From SKKY01 sp965228015 (lineage in GTDB: Bacteria > Bacillota > Peptococcia > Peptococcales > SKKY01), in contig OZ245787.1 in the NCBI GenBank assembly GCA_965228015.1, forward strand, positions 248,001 through 312,000: a DNA stretch of 64,000 bases, given 5' to 3'. Position 1 is the stretch's first letter. The number at the start of each line of letters is the position of its first letter. Shown here in pieces: positions 43,899-53,305 of the stretch. The position numbers were made by a program, and so were the translations under genes. The notes below the pieces were generated by a model, which was not told the DNA's origin, ran no database searches, and saw only the letters and a program-made list of their open reading frames with translations.

Positions 43899-44654
43899 AT
43901 GGCGGTAGTTACTATGAAACAATTACTTGAGGCTGGCGTACATTTCGGACATCAGACAAGAAGATGGAATCCAAAAATGAGCAGATATATTTTTGGAGCA
44001 AGAAATGGAATTTATATCATTGATTTACAAAAATCACTGAAGAAAATCGAAGAAGCATATGACTTCTTAAGAAGAGTAGCCCAAGAAGGTAAACCGGTTA
44101 TTTTTATTGGCACAAAAAAACAAGCACAGAATACGATTAAAGATGAAGCATTAAGATGTGGAGAGTTTTTCGTAAATGAACGTTGGTTAGGTGGAATGCT
44201 TACCAACTACAAAACAATCAAGAAGAGAATTGACAGATTGTTTGAATTAGAAAGAATGCAGGAAGATGGAACAATAAAACTTCTTCCTAAAAAAGAAGTA
44301 TTCCAGCTTCAAAAAGAACAGGAAAGACTTGAAAGATTTTTAGGTGGCATCAAAAACATGAAAACTCTTCCAGGAGCAATTTTTATAGTTGATCCTAAGA
44401 AGGAAAGAATTGCAATTCTTGAAGCTAAAAAACTTGGAATCCCTGTTATTTCAATCGTTGATACAAACTGTGATCCTGATGAGGTTGACTACGTTATTCC
44501 TGGTAATGACGATGCTATCAGAGCCGTAAACTTAATTACAAAAGTAATGGCTAATGCAGTATTTGAAGGAAAACAAGGAATGGTTAATGCTCAGAAAGCT
44601 GCAGAAGAAGCAGTTGCTGCAGAGGAAACAACTGAAGAAATAGAAGAAGCATAA
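43899..44654 (+). CDS. rpsB: Small-subunit ribosomal protein S2
   Basis: A 251-residue S2 with the signatures FGHQTRRWNPKMSRYIFGAR and IVDTNCDPDEVDYVIPGNDDA. The C-terminus is an acidic tail. GAGGAGGTG is an optimal ribosome site. It opens the translation and lipid gene block downstream of the fla/che operon, as in Bacillus. Confidence 0.97.
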   Translation: MAVVTMKQLLEAGVHFGHQTRRWNPKMSRYIFGARNGIYIIDLQKSLKKIEEAYDFLRRVAQEGKPVIFIGTKKQAQNTIKDEALRCGEFFVNERWLGGMLTNYKTIKKRIDRLFELERMQEDGTIKLLPKKEVFQLQKEQERLERFLGGIKNMKTLPGAIFIVDPKKERIAILEAKKLGIPVISIVDTNCDPDEVDYVIPGNDDAIRAVNLITKVMANAVFEGKQGMVNAQKAAEEAVAAEETTEEIEEA

Positions 44655-44674
44655 AATAACTAAGAATTATGAGG

Positions 44675-44719
44675 AGGGGTACCATTAGGTGAATAAGCCA
44701 TTAATGGCTGCCCCTTTTT
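44675..44719 (+). terminator. Attenuator-like terminator between rpsB and tsf
   Basis: AGGGG/CCCCT and CCATTA/TAATGG pair (44675-44687 with 44702-44715), followed by five T. The hairpin contains GGAGG of a short open segment and may both cut transcription before tsf and set the lower level of EF-Ts relative to S2. Confidence 0.65.
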
Positions 44720-44738
44720 AAATATGGGAGGTATGAAA

Positions 44739-45389
44739 ATGTCTATTACTGCAGGAATGGTAAAAGAGTTAAGAGAAAAATCAGGCGCTGGTATGATGGA
44801 TTGTAAAAAAGCACTTATGGAAACAAATGGCGATATTGAAAAAGCAATTGAGTATTTAAGAGAAAAAGGTTTAGCGGCAGCTCAAAAGAAATCATCAAGA
44901 ATTACAGCTGAAGGTATTGTTGAAGCATACATTCACATGGGTGGAAAAATTGGTGTACTTGTTGAAGTGAACTGTGAAACTGATTTTGTTGCTAAAACTG
45001 ATAAGTTTAAAGCATTGGTTAAAGACATTGCAATGCAAATTGCTGCTTCAAACCCAAGCTACATCAGAACTGAAGAAGTTGATCCTACAGAATTAAATAA
45101 AGAAAAAGAAATTTTAAAAGCTCAAGCTTTAAACGAAGGAAAACCAGAACAAGTTGTAGATAAAATGGTAGAAGGAAGAATTAAAAAATACTACCAGGAA
45201 ATCTGTTTACTTGAGCAACCTTTTGTTAAGGATCCTTCAAAAACTGTTTCTCAAATGATTAATGAATCAATTAGCGAAATTGGTGAAAATATTCAGGTTA
45301 GAAGATTTACTCGTTACCAAATGGGTGAAGGTTTAGAGAAGAAACAGGATGATTTTGTAAACGAAGTTATGGCTGAAATTAATAAATAA
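44739..45389 (+). CDS. tsf: Elongation factor Ts
   Basis: EF-Ts recycles EF-Tu. The protein is 216 residues, a short form of the type found in many Clostridia, with the N-terminal UBA motif LREKSGAGMMDCKKAL and EVNCETDFVAKTDKF. Start: I took the ATG at 44739, seven bases after GGGAGG; ATGs at 44724 and 44733 are too close to or upstream of that site. Confidence 0.96.
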   Translation: MSITAGMVKELREKSGAGMMDCKKALMETNGDIEKAIEYLREKGLAAAQKKSSRITAEGIVEAYIHMGGKIGVLVEVNCETDFVAKTDKFKALVKDIAMQIAASNPSYIRTEEVDPTELNKEKEILKAQALNEGKPEQVVDKMVEGRIKKYYQEICLLEQPFVKDPSKTVSQMINESISEIGENIQVRRFTRYQMGEGLEKKQDDFVNEVMAEINK

Positions 45390-45415
45390 AAAAGAACACT
45401 TTGTGTTCTTTTTTA
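45388..45415 (+). terminator. Terminator after tsf
   Basis: AAGAACAC and GTGTTCTT pair with extra A-T pairs (45388-45399 with 45403-45414) around a TTT loop; the 3' side continues as T residues. It partly separates rpsB-tsf from pyrH. Confidence 0.75.
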
Positions 45416-45442
45416 TTTATTAATATAGCAAGGAGAATTCAA

Positions 45443-46159
45443 ATGGGAAAACCTAAGTATAAAAGAGTTGTAATAAAATTAAGTGGAGAATCTTTAGCAG
45501 GTAATCTTGGTTATGGTATTAATCAGGAAACAATTACCTCCTTTGCTTCTCAGGTTAGTGAAATTGTAAATCTTGGAGTTGAGGTTTCAATTGTTGTAGG
45601 CGGCGGCAATATTTGGAGAGGTGTATCTGGCAGCAAACATGGTATGGACAGAGCTACTGCAGATTATATGGGTATGCTTGCAACAGTAATAAATTCTTTA
45701 GCATTACAAGATGCACTGGAAAACCATGGTGTTTCCACGAGAGTTCAAACAGCTATAGAAATGAGACAAATTGCTGAACCTTATATCAGAAGAAGAGCAA
45801 TTCGTCATTTGGAAAAAAAGAGAGTAGTGATTTTTGCAGCGGGCACAGGAAATCCATATTTTTCCACGGATACTACTGCTGCTTTAAGAGCAGCTGAAAT
45901 TGAGGCTGAAATTATTCTTATGGCTAAAAAAGTTGACGGGGTATATGACTGTGACCCTGCATTGAATCCAGAAGCAATAAAGTATGGTAAATTAAGTTTT
46001 ATTGAAGTAATTAATAAATCCCTTGGAGTAATGGATAGTACTGCAGCATCATTATGTATGGATAACAATATTCCCTTAATTGTTTTTAGTATATTAGAAG
46101 AGGGTAATATTAAAAAAGTAATATTCGGAGAAAAAATAGGTACTTATGTAGGAGGGTAA
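45443..46159 (+). CDS. pyrH: Uridylate kinase
   Basis: UMP kinase of 238 residues, making UDP from UMP for nucleic acid and cell-wall precursors. IKLSGESLAG at the start, VGGGNIWRG and DRATADYMGMLATVINSLAL are family motifs. The ATG at 45443 has AAGGAG six to nine bases upstream, and in-frame upstream codons (from 45401) belong to the tsf terminator region. Confidence 0.96.
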   Translation: MGKPKYKRVVIKLSGESLAGNLGYGINQETITSFASQVSEIVNLGVEVSIVVGGGNIWRGVSGSKHGMDRATADYMGMLATVINSLALQDALENHGVSTRVQTAIEMRQIAEPYIRRRAIRHLEKKRVVIFAAGTGNPYFSTDTTAALRAAEIEAEIILMAKKVDGVYDCDPALNPEAIKYGKLSFIEVINKSLGVMDSTAASLCMDNNIPLIVFSILEEGNIKKVIFGEKIGTYVGG

Positions 46160-46162
46160 AAA

Positions 46163-46720
46163 ATGTTAGATGAATTAATGCTGGAAACAGAAGAAAAAAT
46201 GGAGAATGCTATTAAAGCATTAAAATCTGAGTATGCTTCTTTAAGAGCTGGAAGAGCTACTCCTCAAATGCTGGATAAAATTCACGTTGATTATTACGGA
46301 GCAGAAACGCCAGTAAATCAATTAGCAAATATCTCAGTACCAGAAGCGAGGTTGCTGGCAATACAACCTTGGGATAAAGGCTCTATACCTTTAATAGAAA
46401 AAGCAATTTTAAAGTCGGATATTGGTATTACACCATCAAGTGATGGAGCACTTATCAGACTGGTAGTACCTCAGCTTACAAATGAAAGAAGACAGGAATT
46501 AGTAAAGCAATTAAAAAAAATGGCTGAAGATATTAAAGTAAGAATTAGAAATGTCCGCAGAGATGCAAATGATAAAGTTAAAAAATTAGAAAAAGAAAAA
46601 TCCGTTACTGAAGATGAAGGTAAAATTTCTATGGATGATATCCAGAAATTAACTGATAAATCCATTCTTGAAGTTGAAAAAATTCTTGAATTAAAAGAAA
46701 AAGAAGTAACAGAAATATAA
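46163..46720 (+). CDS. frr: Ribosome recycling factor
   Basis: A 185-residue RRF that splits post-termination ribosomes with EF-G. It has LRAGRATPQMLDKIHVDYYG at about residue 25 and the C-terminal helical region with VRIRNVRRDANDKVKKLEK. Length and position after pyrH are standard. Confidence 0.97.
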   Translation: MLDELMLETEEKMENAIKALKSEYASLRAGRATPQMLDKIHVDYYGAETPVNQLANISVPEARLLAIQPWDKGSIPLIEKAILKSDIGITPSSDGALIRLVVPQLTNERRQELVKQLKKMAEDIKVRIRNVRRDANDKVKKLEKEKSVTEDEGKISMDDIQKLTDKSILEVEKILELKEKEVTEI

Positions 46721-46724
46721 TTTA

Positions 46725-46747
46725 AAGCCCTCCAAAATGGGGGGCTT
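46725..46747 (+). terminator. Weak terminator or spacer hairpin after frr
   Basis: AAGCCCTCC pairs with GGGGGGCTT (one G-U) across AAAAT. Only a few T residues follow, so termination should be partial and uppS and the lipid genes may be transcribed by read-through. Confidence 0.5.
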
Positions 46748-46769
46748 ATTATCTATTGTGGTGAATAAT

Positions 46770-47513
46770 ATGAAAAATACTGAACAAAACCCTCAAAGGA
46801 TACCAAAACATATTGCTATAATAATGGATGGTAACGGAAGGTGGGCCCAAAAGCGTGGTCTTCCACGTACAGCAGGACATAAAATGGGAATTGAATCGTT
46901 AAAAAAAATAGTTAAGTATTCAGGAGAAATAGGAATTGAAGTTCTTACTGTATATGCCTTCTCAACTGAAAATTGGAAGAGGCCTCATGAAGAGGTTTCT
47001 GTTTTAATGTCTTTAATTATTGAATATATAAAAAAAGAACTAAATGTTCTTCGTAAAAATGGTGTAAAAATAAATCCAATTGGTGAATACCAGCAATTAC
47101 CAGAAAAAACAGTAAAAGAAATTGAAAAAGCTGTTGAAAAAACCAAAAACAATGAAAAATTAACTCTTAATGTAGCTTTGAATTATGGGAGTAAAGCTGA
47201 GATTACCAGAAGTTTCCAGATTATTGGTGAGAAAATAAAAAAAGGGGAAATATCCCCGGATGAAATAGATGAAAAAATGATTTCCCAGCACTTATATACA
47301 AAAAATCAACCAGATCCAGATTTAATAATAAGACCATCGGGAGAAAAAAGATTAAGTAATTTTCTTATGTGGCAAGGTGCATACTCTGAATTGTGGTTTT
47401 CTGATGTACTTTGGCCTGATTTTTCTGAAGAGCATTTAATGGAAGCAATTAACGATTTTAAAAATCGTGACAGAAGATTTGGAGCAGTTAAAGAAAAGGA
47501 GAAAGATGAATGA
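46770..47513 (+). CDS. uppS: Undecaprenyl diphosphate synthase
   Basis: A cis-prenyltransferase of 247 residues making the C55 carrier of cell-wall synthesis. IAIIMDGNGRWAQKRGLPR carries the catalytic Asp, and TVYAFSTENWKRP and the RPSGEKRLSNFLMWQ segment are family motifs. The ATG at 46770 was chosen with GGTG as ribosome site. It overlaps cdsA by four bases. Confidence 0.95.
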   Translation: MKNTEQNPQRIPKHIAIIMDGNGRWAQKRGLPRTAGHKMGIESLKKIVKYSGEIGIEVLTVYAFSTENWKRPHEEVSVLMSLIIEYIKKELNVLRKNGVKINPIGEYQQLPEKTVKEIEKAVEKTKNNEKLTLNVALNYGSKAEITRSFQIIGEKIKKGEISPDEIDEKMISQHLYTKNQPDPDLIIRPSGEKRLSNFLMWQGAYSELWFSDVLWPDFSEEHLMEAINDFKNRDRRFGAVKEKEKDE

Positions 47514-48310
47514 TTACAAGGATTATAACAGCATTAATTGGGCTGCCAATCTTTATAGGTCTGTTATATAAAGGGGTATACTATACTCAGATTCTTGTAT
47601 TGGCAATGATTTATGCAGGAATTTCTGAAATAGTAAATATTATTAATATTAAGAATAAAATGATAGTTTTTTCTTTGTTTATTTTTTCTGCCATTACAAT
47701 TTTTCCACCAGATTTTTTACTTCCTTTTGAAACAGCAATGTTATTTATGTTAACTCTTTTTATTATAATTATAAAGGATTTCACCCACAATAATAAAGAA
47801 AACAAAGAAAAGTTTATTACCATAATAAAAGGGTTGTTTATTTATTTTTATGTTACCCTTTCTTTTTATCACTTAGTTTTGCTAAGAAATATGGATGATG
47901 GATTTAAATATATATTTTTCATGTTTATAATAATTTGGGTAACAGATAGTTTTGCTTATTTTACTGGTATGGCTTTTGGAAAAAACAAGCTTGCACCATC
48001 TATAAGCCCCAAAAAAACAATAGAGGGATCTGTTGGAGGCTCACTTTCTGCAGTAATTATCTCTTTGGTTATTAATTATCAGTATACAATTTTTCCAAAT
48101 GTTTCTATTTGGGTTTTATCTTTGGTAATATTGTCTTTAACAGTTGTTTCTCAGTTAGGTGATTTATTTGAAAGTTCAATTAAAAGAATTTATAATGTAA
48201 AAGATTCTGGGAAAATATTACCAGGTCATGGGGGTGTACTAGACCGATTTGATAGTACAATTTTTGTAGCCCCGGTTTTTTATGTTTTATTAAAGTTTCT
48301 AATTATTTAA
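47510..48310 (+). CDS. cdsA: Phosphatidate cytidylyltransferase
   Basis: A membrane enzyme of 266 residues that makes CDP-diacylglycerol, the precursor of phospholipids. It has seven to eight predicted spans and the C-terminal signature KDSGKILPGHGGVLDRFDS. The start overlaps the uppS stop (ATGA). Confidence 0.95.
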   Translation: MITRIITALIGLPIFIGLLYKGVYYTQILVLAMIYAGISEIVNIINIKNKMIVFSLFIFSAITIFPPDFLLPFETAMLFMLTLFIIIIKDFTHNNKENKEKFITIIKGLFIYFYVTLSFYHLVLLRNMDDGFKYIFFMFIIIWVTDSFAYFTGMAFGKNKLAPSISPKKTIEGSVGGSLSAVIISLVINYQYTIFPNVSIWVLSLVILSLTVVSQLGDLFESSIKRIYNVKDSGKILPGHGGVLDRFDSTIFVAPVFYVLLKFLII

Positions 48311-48325
48311 GAAAGCAGGGAAACA

Positions 48326-49462
48326 ATGAAGAATACTGCATTACTAGGTTCCACAGGTTCGATTGGAACTCAGACTCTAGAAGTAATTGATGAATTTAAT
48401 CAGGATTTTTCTGTTGAAATTTTATCTGCTCACAGTAATTATAAATTATTATTTAAGCAAATTAAAAAATATAATCCTAAAGTAGTCTTTGCTACTGACA
48501 GGAAATGTTATGATGAGTTAGTTTCTTCAAATTTAGATAATGTAAAAATTTATTTTGGCTTTTCAGAACTTTCTCAGGTTCTTGAAAATCACAAAATTGA
48601 TATATGTATTGGAGGAATTTTAGGGGCAGCAGGTATTGAACCTACTCTTGAATTTCTTAAAAAAGGGATTACAGTTGCTTTGGCAAATAAAGAAACCCTT
48701 GTAACAGCAGGGCTTCTTGTTAGAAATATAATTAATGAAAATGGAGCAAAAGTAATTACTATTGATAGCGAACATTCCGCAATAATGCAATGCCTTGAAG
48801 ATACGAAAGCATGCAGGAGAATATTGCTTACAGCTTCCGGGGGGCCCTTCAGAGAGTGGGAAAAAGAAGCTTTAGCTAAAGTAATTCTTGAAGATGCTTT
48901 AAATCATCCAACCTGGACTATGGGTAAAAAGATTACAATTGATTCAGCAACCCTTATGAATAAAGGTTTAGAGGTAATTGAAGCAAATTGGTTATTTAAT
49001 ATTGATTATGATAATATTGAAGTTATTATTCATCCTGAAAGTATAGTTCATTCAATGGTTGAATATGGTGACGGGAGTATTATTGCTCATCTTGGGCCAA
49101 AGGATATGAGAATACCTATTCAATATGCTTTGACATATCCTGAAAGAATAAATAATTCTTTCCCGAAAATAGATTTAACTGAAATTGGAAGATTAAATTT
49201 CTACAAGCCGGATTTTAAAAAATTTCCTTCCCTTAATTTAGCTTACCAGGCTGGAAGAATTGGGGGAACAATGGCTGCCGTATTAAATGCGGCAAATGAA
49301 TCCGCGGTAGAAATGTTTTTAAATAAAAAGATATCATTTATTCAAATTCCGCAAATTGTTGAAAAAGTGATGTTGGAACATACTCCCCAGTATCATCCTG
49401 ATTTAAATGAAATAGTAAGAATTGATTCCTGGGCAAGAAACAGGGCCGAGGAAATAAAATAA
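48326..49462 (+). CDS. dxr: 1-deoxy-D-xylulose 5-phosphate reductoisomerase
   Basis: A 378-residue enzyme of the MEP isoprenoid pathway. LLGSTGSIGTQTLEVI is the NADPH site, TIDSEHSAIMQCL the metal-binding Glu/Asp region, and NHPTWTMGKKITIDSATLMN the substrate loop. GCAGGG is the ribosome site. Its occurrence with ispG and uppS clusters isoprenoid synthesis. Confidence 0.96.
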   Translation: MKNTALLGSTGSIGTQTLEVIDEFNQDFSVEILSAHSNYKLLFKQIKKYNPKVVFATDRKCYDELVSSNLDNVKIYFGFSELSQVLENHKIDICIGGILGAAGIEPTLEFLKKGITVALANKETLVTAGLLVRNIINENGAKVITIDSEHSAIMQCLEDTKACRRILLTASGGPFREWEKEALAKVILEDALNHPTWTMGKKITIDSATLMNKGLEVIEANWLFNIDYDNIEVIIHPESIVHSMVEYGDGSIIAHLGPKDMRIPIQYALTYPERINNSFPKIDLTEIGRLNFYKPDFKKFPSLNLAYQAGRIGGTMAAVLNAANESAVEMFLNKKISFIQIPQIVEKVMLEHTPQYHPDLNEIVRIDSWARNRAEEIK

Positions 49463-49487
49463 TTAAACTTAAACTTGAGGTGATTTT

Positions 49488-50522
49488 TTGCAAACTTTTA
49501 TTGTCAGTCTGTTAGTTTTTGGTGTAATTATAGCTGTCCATGAATTTGGCCATTTTGCTGCAGCAAAAATGGTTGAAATTAAAGTGGAAGAGTTCAGCAT
49601 AGGTATGGGCCCAAAAATTTTTTCTAAACAAGGAGAAGAAACTCTTTATTCTTTAAGAGGTGTTCCCATAGGTGGTTATGTAAAAATGGAGGGAGAATAT
49701 TATGAAGAAGGCTCTCCCGAAAGCAACAACCCCTCTAATTTTAATAATAAAACAGTGTTACAAAGAATTTTCGTTGTAATAGCAGGGGTAATAACGAATT
49801 TTATTCTTGCAGTATTAATTTTTACAATTATAGGTCTTTCTGCCGGTGTACCAGCAGGAGATACTTTAATTACTCAAATTGTAGAGAACTCACCTGCAGA
49901 AGCAGCTGGTTTTATGCCTGGTGATGTAATCGTAGAAGCTAATGGTAAAGAAATAACTAACAGAAATGATTTAGATACGGTAATTAAAACTAATCCAAAT
50001 AAAGAAATTGAATTCAAGATTAAAAGGGGAGAGAAAATTCTATCTCTGCATCCTGTTATAGGAGAAGGGGAAGAAAAACTTGGTTTCCTTGGAATTGTTG
50101 GTGAAGGATATAAAATGGAAAAACCAGGCCTGGCTGGGGCAGTTAAGTATGCTTTTAGTGAAACCACAAGGCTTATGGTATTTATTGTTGCTTCTTTAAA
50201 ATTTCTTTTTTCCGGGCATATTGGTATTGAATCATTCTCGGGACCGGTAGGAATAATTCAGGTTATTGATGAAACTGCAAAGGTAGGTTTAATGCCTCTG
50301 TTGTATCTGACTGGATTTATGTCTGCAAATATCGGTTTTGTAAATCTTCTTCCAATTCCAGGATTGGATGGAAGTAAAATTATTTTTCTTCTTTATGAAG
50401 ATCTTAGAGGCAAGCCTATAGACAGAAAAAAAGAAGGTTTTATAACAATGATTGGATTCGCCTTTTTATTAGGCTTATTCATTTTAATAACTTATAATGA
50501 TATATCAAGATTTTTTAATTAA
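49488..50522 (+). CDS. rseP: Site-2 protease RseP (RIP metalloprotease)
   Basis: An intramembrane zinc protease of 344 residues that cleaves anti-sigma factors and signal-peptide remnants. The HEFGHFAAAK motif (HExxH) is in the first span, a PDZ domain follows near residues 125-200, and NLLPIPGLDG is the second metal motif near the C-terminus. TTG start with GAGGTGA upstream. Confidence 0.94.
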   Translation: MQTFIVSLLVFGVIIAVHEFGHFAAAKMVEIKVEEFSIGMGPKIFSKQGEETLYSLRGVPIGGYVKMEGEYYEEGSPESNNPSNFNNKTVLQRIFVVIAGVITNFILAVLIFTIIGLSAGVPAGDTLITQIVENSPAEAAGFMPGDVIVEANGKEITNRNDLDTVIKTNPNKEIEFKIKRGEKILSLHPVIGEGEEKLGFLGIVGEGYKMEKPGLAGAVKYAFSETTRLMVFIVASLKFLFSGHIGIESFSGPVGIIQVIDETAKVGLMPLLYLTGFMSANIGFVNLLPIPGLDGSKIIFLLYEDLRGKPIDRKKEGFITMIGFAFLLGLFILITYNDISRFFN

Positions 50523-50541
50523 ATAAAAAGAAGGCATTTAT

Positions 50542-51618
50542 ATGTTTAATAGAAGAAAGACAAAAAATGTTTTTGTTGGAAAAATTGGAATAGGTTCAGA
50601 TTTTCCTGTATCCATTCAATCAATGACAAATGCTGATACCAGAGATGCTAATAGAACTCTTGGTCAGATTTTTGAATTAGCTGAAGCTGGATGTGAAATA
50701 ATCAGAGTAGCTGTTCCGGATATGGAAGCTGCTGAAAAAATAAAAGAAATTGTTGAAAAATCCCCAATCCCTGTAATTGCTGATATACATTTTGATTACC
50801 GCCTTGCTTTAGAAAGTATTAAAAACGGGATTCATGGAATGCGTATTAACCCTGGAAATATTGGCAATAAAGACAGAATAAAAGCTGTTGTTGATGCAGC
50901 AAAATTTTATAATATTCCCATAAGAATAGGTGTTAATTCAGGATCTGTAGAAAAAGAGATGCTTGAAAAATATAATGGAGTAAACAGCAATTCTCTTATT
51001 GAAAGTGCTATGAAACATGTTAAAATTTTAGAGGATTTTAATTTTGATCAAATTAAAATATCAATAAAAGCTTCTGAAGTTCCTTTAATGATTGATGTAT
51101 ATAGAAAACTTTCAGAAAAGTTGGATTATCCCTTGCATTTGGGAGTAACTGAGGCTGGATCTGTAAACACTGGGATAATAAAAAGTTCGGTTGGTATAGG
51201 CACTTTACTTGCAGAAGGAATTGGAGATACCATTAGAGTTTCCTTAACTGGGAATCCGGTAAATGAAATTAATATTGCCAAGGAAATACTTAAGCCCTTA
51301 AAGTTGAGAAAAGAAGGAATAGAAATAGTTTCTTGCCCAACTTGCGGGAGGTGTCAGGTAGACCTGGAAAAAGTTGTTCTGGAAGTTGAAGAAAAGACTA
51401 AAGGAATTAAAGAAAACATTAAACTTGCAATTATGGGATGCGTAGTAAACGGACCTGGTGAAGCTAAAGAAGCAGATCTTGGAATTGCCGGAGGGATAAA
51501 CGAAGGCCTTCTTTTCAGAAAAGGTCAAATTATCCGAAAAGTTAAAGAAGAAAACATGGTAAAGGAAATTCTATTAGAATTAGATAAAATAAGGGGAGAA
51601 AAAAATGAGAGTAACTAA
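50542..51618 (+). CDS. ispG: 4-hydroxy-3-methylbut-2-en-1-yl diphosphate synthase
   Basis: A 358-residue MEP pathway enzyme with a 4Fe-4S cluster. MTNADTRDANRTLGQI is near the start and cluster cysteines appear in SCPTCGRCQVDL and GCVVNGPGEAKEADLGI. Start ATG with AAGAAGG upstream. In Bacillus this gene is not in the cluster; here it lies between rseP and proS. Confidence 0.96.
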   Translation: MFNRRKTKNVFVGKIGIGSDFPVSIQSMTNADTRDANRTLGQIFELAEAGCEIIRVAVPDMEAAEKIKEIVEKSPIPVIADIHFDYRLALESIKNGIHGMRINPGNIGNKDRIKAVVDAAKFYNIPIRIGVNSGSVEKEMLEKYNGVNSNSLIESAMKHVKILEDFNFDQIKISIKASEVPLMIDVYRKLSEKLDYPLHLGVTEAGSVNTGIIKSSVGIGTLLAEGIGDTIRVSLTGNPVNEINIAKEILKPLKLRKEGIEIVSCPTCGRCQVDLEKVVLEVEEKTKGIKENIKLAIMGCVVNGPGEAKEADLGIAGGINEGLLFRKGQIIRKVKEENMVKEILLELDKIRGEKNESN

Positions 51619-53305
51619 AGCATTATTACCTACACTAAGAGATGTTCCAGCAGAAGCTGAAATTATCAGCCACCAGCTCCTTGTAAAAGCAGGTTTTATA
51701 AGAAAAAGCGTTGCAGGAATATATAGTTATCTTCCGCTGGCTTTGAGAGTGTTAAAAAAAATCGAAACAATTGTCAGAGAAGAAATGGATAAATCTGAAG
51801 CACAAGAACTACTACTTCCAATTATTCAACCAGCAGAATTATGGGCTGAAAGTGGCAGATGGGCAGTTTACGGAGATGAAATGTTCAGATTAAAAGACAG
51901 ACACGACAGAGATTTTTGCCTTGGATCTACTCATGAAGAAATAATTACAGATGTAGTCAGAGGTGAAGTTAAGTCATATAAGCAACTTCCATTAAATCTA
52001 TATCAAATACAAAATAAATACAGAGATGAAAGAAGACCAAGATTTGGCTTAATGAGAGGCAGAGAATTTATTATGAAAGATGCCTATTCGTTTGACCAGG
52101 ATTTCTCAGGTCTTGATGTTTCATACCAAACTATGTACGATACCTACAGCAGAATTTTTGACCGTATGGGATTAAATTACAGAGCTGTAGAAGCAGACTC
52201 CGGGGCAATTGGCGGAGATGATACCCATGAATTTATGGTTTTAGCTGAAAATGGTGAAGCAACTATTGCTTATTGTGAAAAGTGTTCATATGCTTCTAAT
52301 GTTGAAATTACAGAGTGTATTACCAGGGAAGAAATTTTATTTGAAAGCAAAGAATTAGAAAAAGTTTCTACTCCGGAGAAAAAAACAATTGAGGATGTTG
52401 CAGATTTTTTAAATGTTTCTGGAGAAAGAACTATTAAAACCCTTGTATTTAAAGCAGATGAAAAAATAATTGTTGTTGTTACAAGAGGAGACAGAACTTT
52501 AAATGAAATAAAGTTAAAAAGAATATTAAAAAGTGACCTTTTGGAAAAAGCTGCTGAAGAAGAAATTAAAGAATTATTTAATTGTGAGCCTGGATATATC
52601 TCTCCAATAGGCTTAAAAAATATAACTGTTTATGCTGATAATGAATTAAAATACATGACTGATGGAGTATGCGGAGCAAATGAAGAAGGCTATCACTATC
52701 TTCATGCAAATGTCAGCAGAGATTTTGGTAATGTAGAATTCTATGATCTTAGAGAAGTAACAGAAGGAGACACATGCCCTAAATGTGGAGGAAATCTGGT
52801 TTTTGCCAAAGGAATTGAAGTGGGACAGGTTTTTAAACTTGGAACAAAGTATTCCGAGAAATTAAATGCTAAATATTTAGATGAAAACGGCAAAGAACAG
52901 ATAATGGTTATGGGATGCTACGGTATTGGTGTTTCCAGAACAATGGCTGCCTGTGTTGAACAGAATTATGATGAAAAAGGTATTATCTGGCCAAAAAATA
53001 TTGCTCCATACCAAGTTGTTGTAATTCCTGTTCAGGTTAACGATGAGGTTCAGTTTAAAGAAGCAGAAAAGTTATATTTAAATCTTCTTTCTGAAGGATT
53101 TGAAGCAGTTCTTGATGACAAGAAAGAACGTATTGGGGTAAAATTTAATGATGCAGATCTTATTGGCTATCCTTTAAGAATTACTGTGGGCAAGAAAATA
53201 GCTGAAGGAATCGTTGAATTCAAATCAAGAAACAATTTTGAATCAGAAGATATTAATATTAACGATGTTATATCAAAAGTAAAGGAATTTTATCTAAATG
53301 AGTAA
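51605..53305 (+). CDS. proS: Prolyl-tRNA synthetase (bacterial type)
   Basis: A class II synthetase of 566 residues. It has GIYSYLPLALRVLKKIE (motif 1), YRDERRPRFGLMRGREF (motif 2), a YbaK-like editing insertion near residues 230-390, and GCYGIGVSRTMAA (motif 3), then an anticodon-binding domain. The start overlaps the end of ispG. Confidence 0.97.
   Translation: MRVTKALLPTLRDVPAEAEIISHQLLVKAGFIRKSVAGIYSYLPLALRVLKKIETIVREEMDKSEAQELLLPIIQPAELWAESGRWAVYGDEMFRLKDRHDRDFCLGSTHEEIITDVVRGEVKSYKQLPLNLYQIQNKYRDERRPRFGLMRGREFIMKDAYSFDQDFSGLDVSYQTMYDTYSRIFDRMGLNYRAVEADSGAIGGDDTHEFMVLAENGEATIAYCEKCSYASNVEITECITREEILFESKELEKVSTPEKKTIEDVADFLNVSGERTIKTLVFKADEKIIVVVTRGDRTLNEIKLKRILKSDLLEKAAEEEIKELFNCEPGYISPIGLKNITVYADNELKYMTDGVCGANEEGYHYLHANVSRDFGNVEFYDLREVTEGDTCPKCGGNLVFAKGIEVGQVFKLGTKYSEKLNAKYLDENGKEQIMVMGCYGIGVSRTMAACVEQNYDEKGIIWPKNIAPYQVVVIPVQVNDEVQFKEAEKLYLNLLSEGFEAVLDDKKERIGVKFNDADLIGYPLRITVGKKIAEGIVEFKSRNNFESEDININDVISKVKEFYLNE

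Noticed and set aside
44669..44692. Leader peptide MRRGTIR before tsf
   Set aside because: It lacks a ribosome site and its sequence is explained by the hairpin arm; kept only as a remark.
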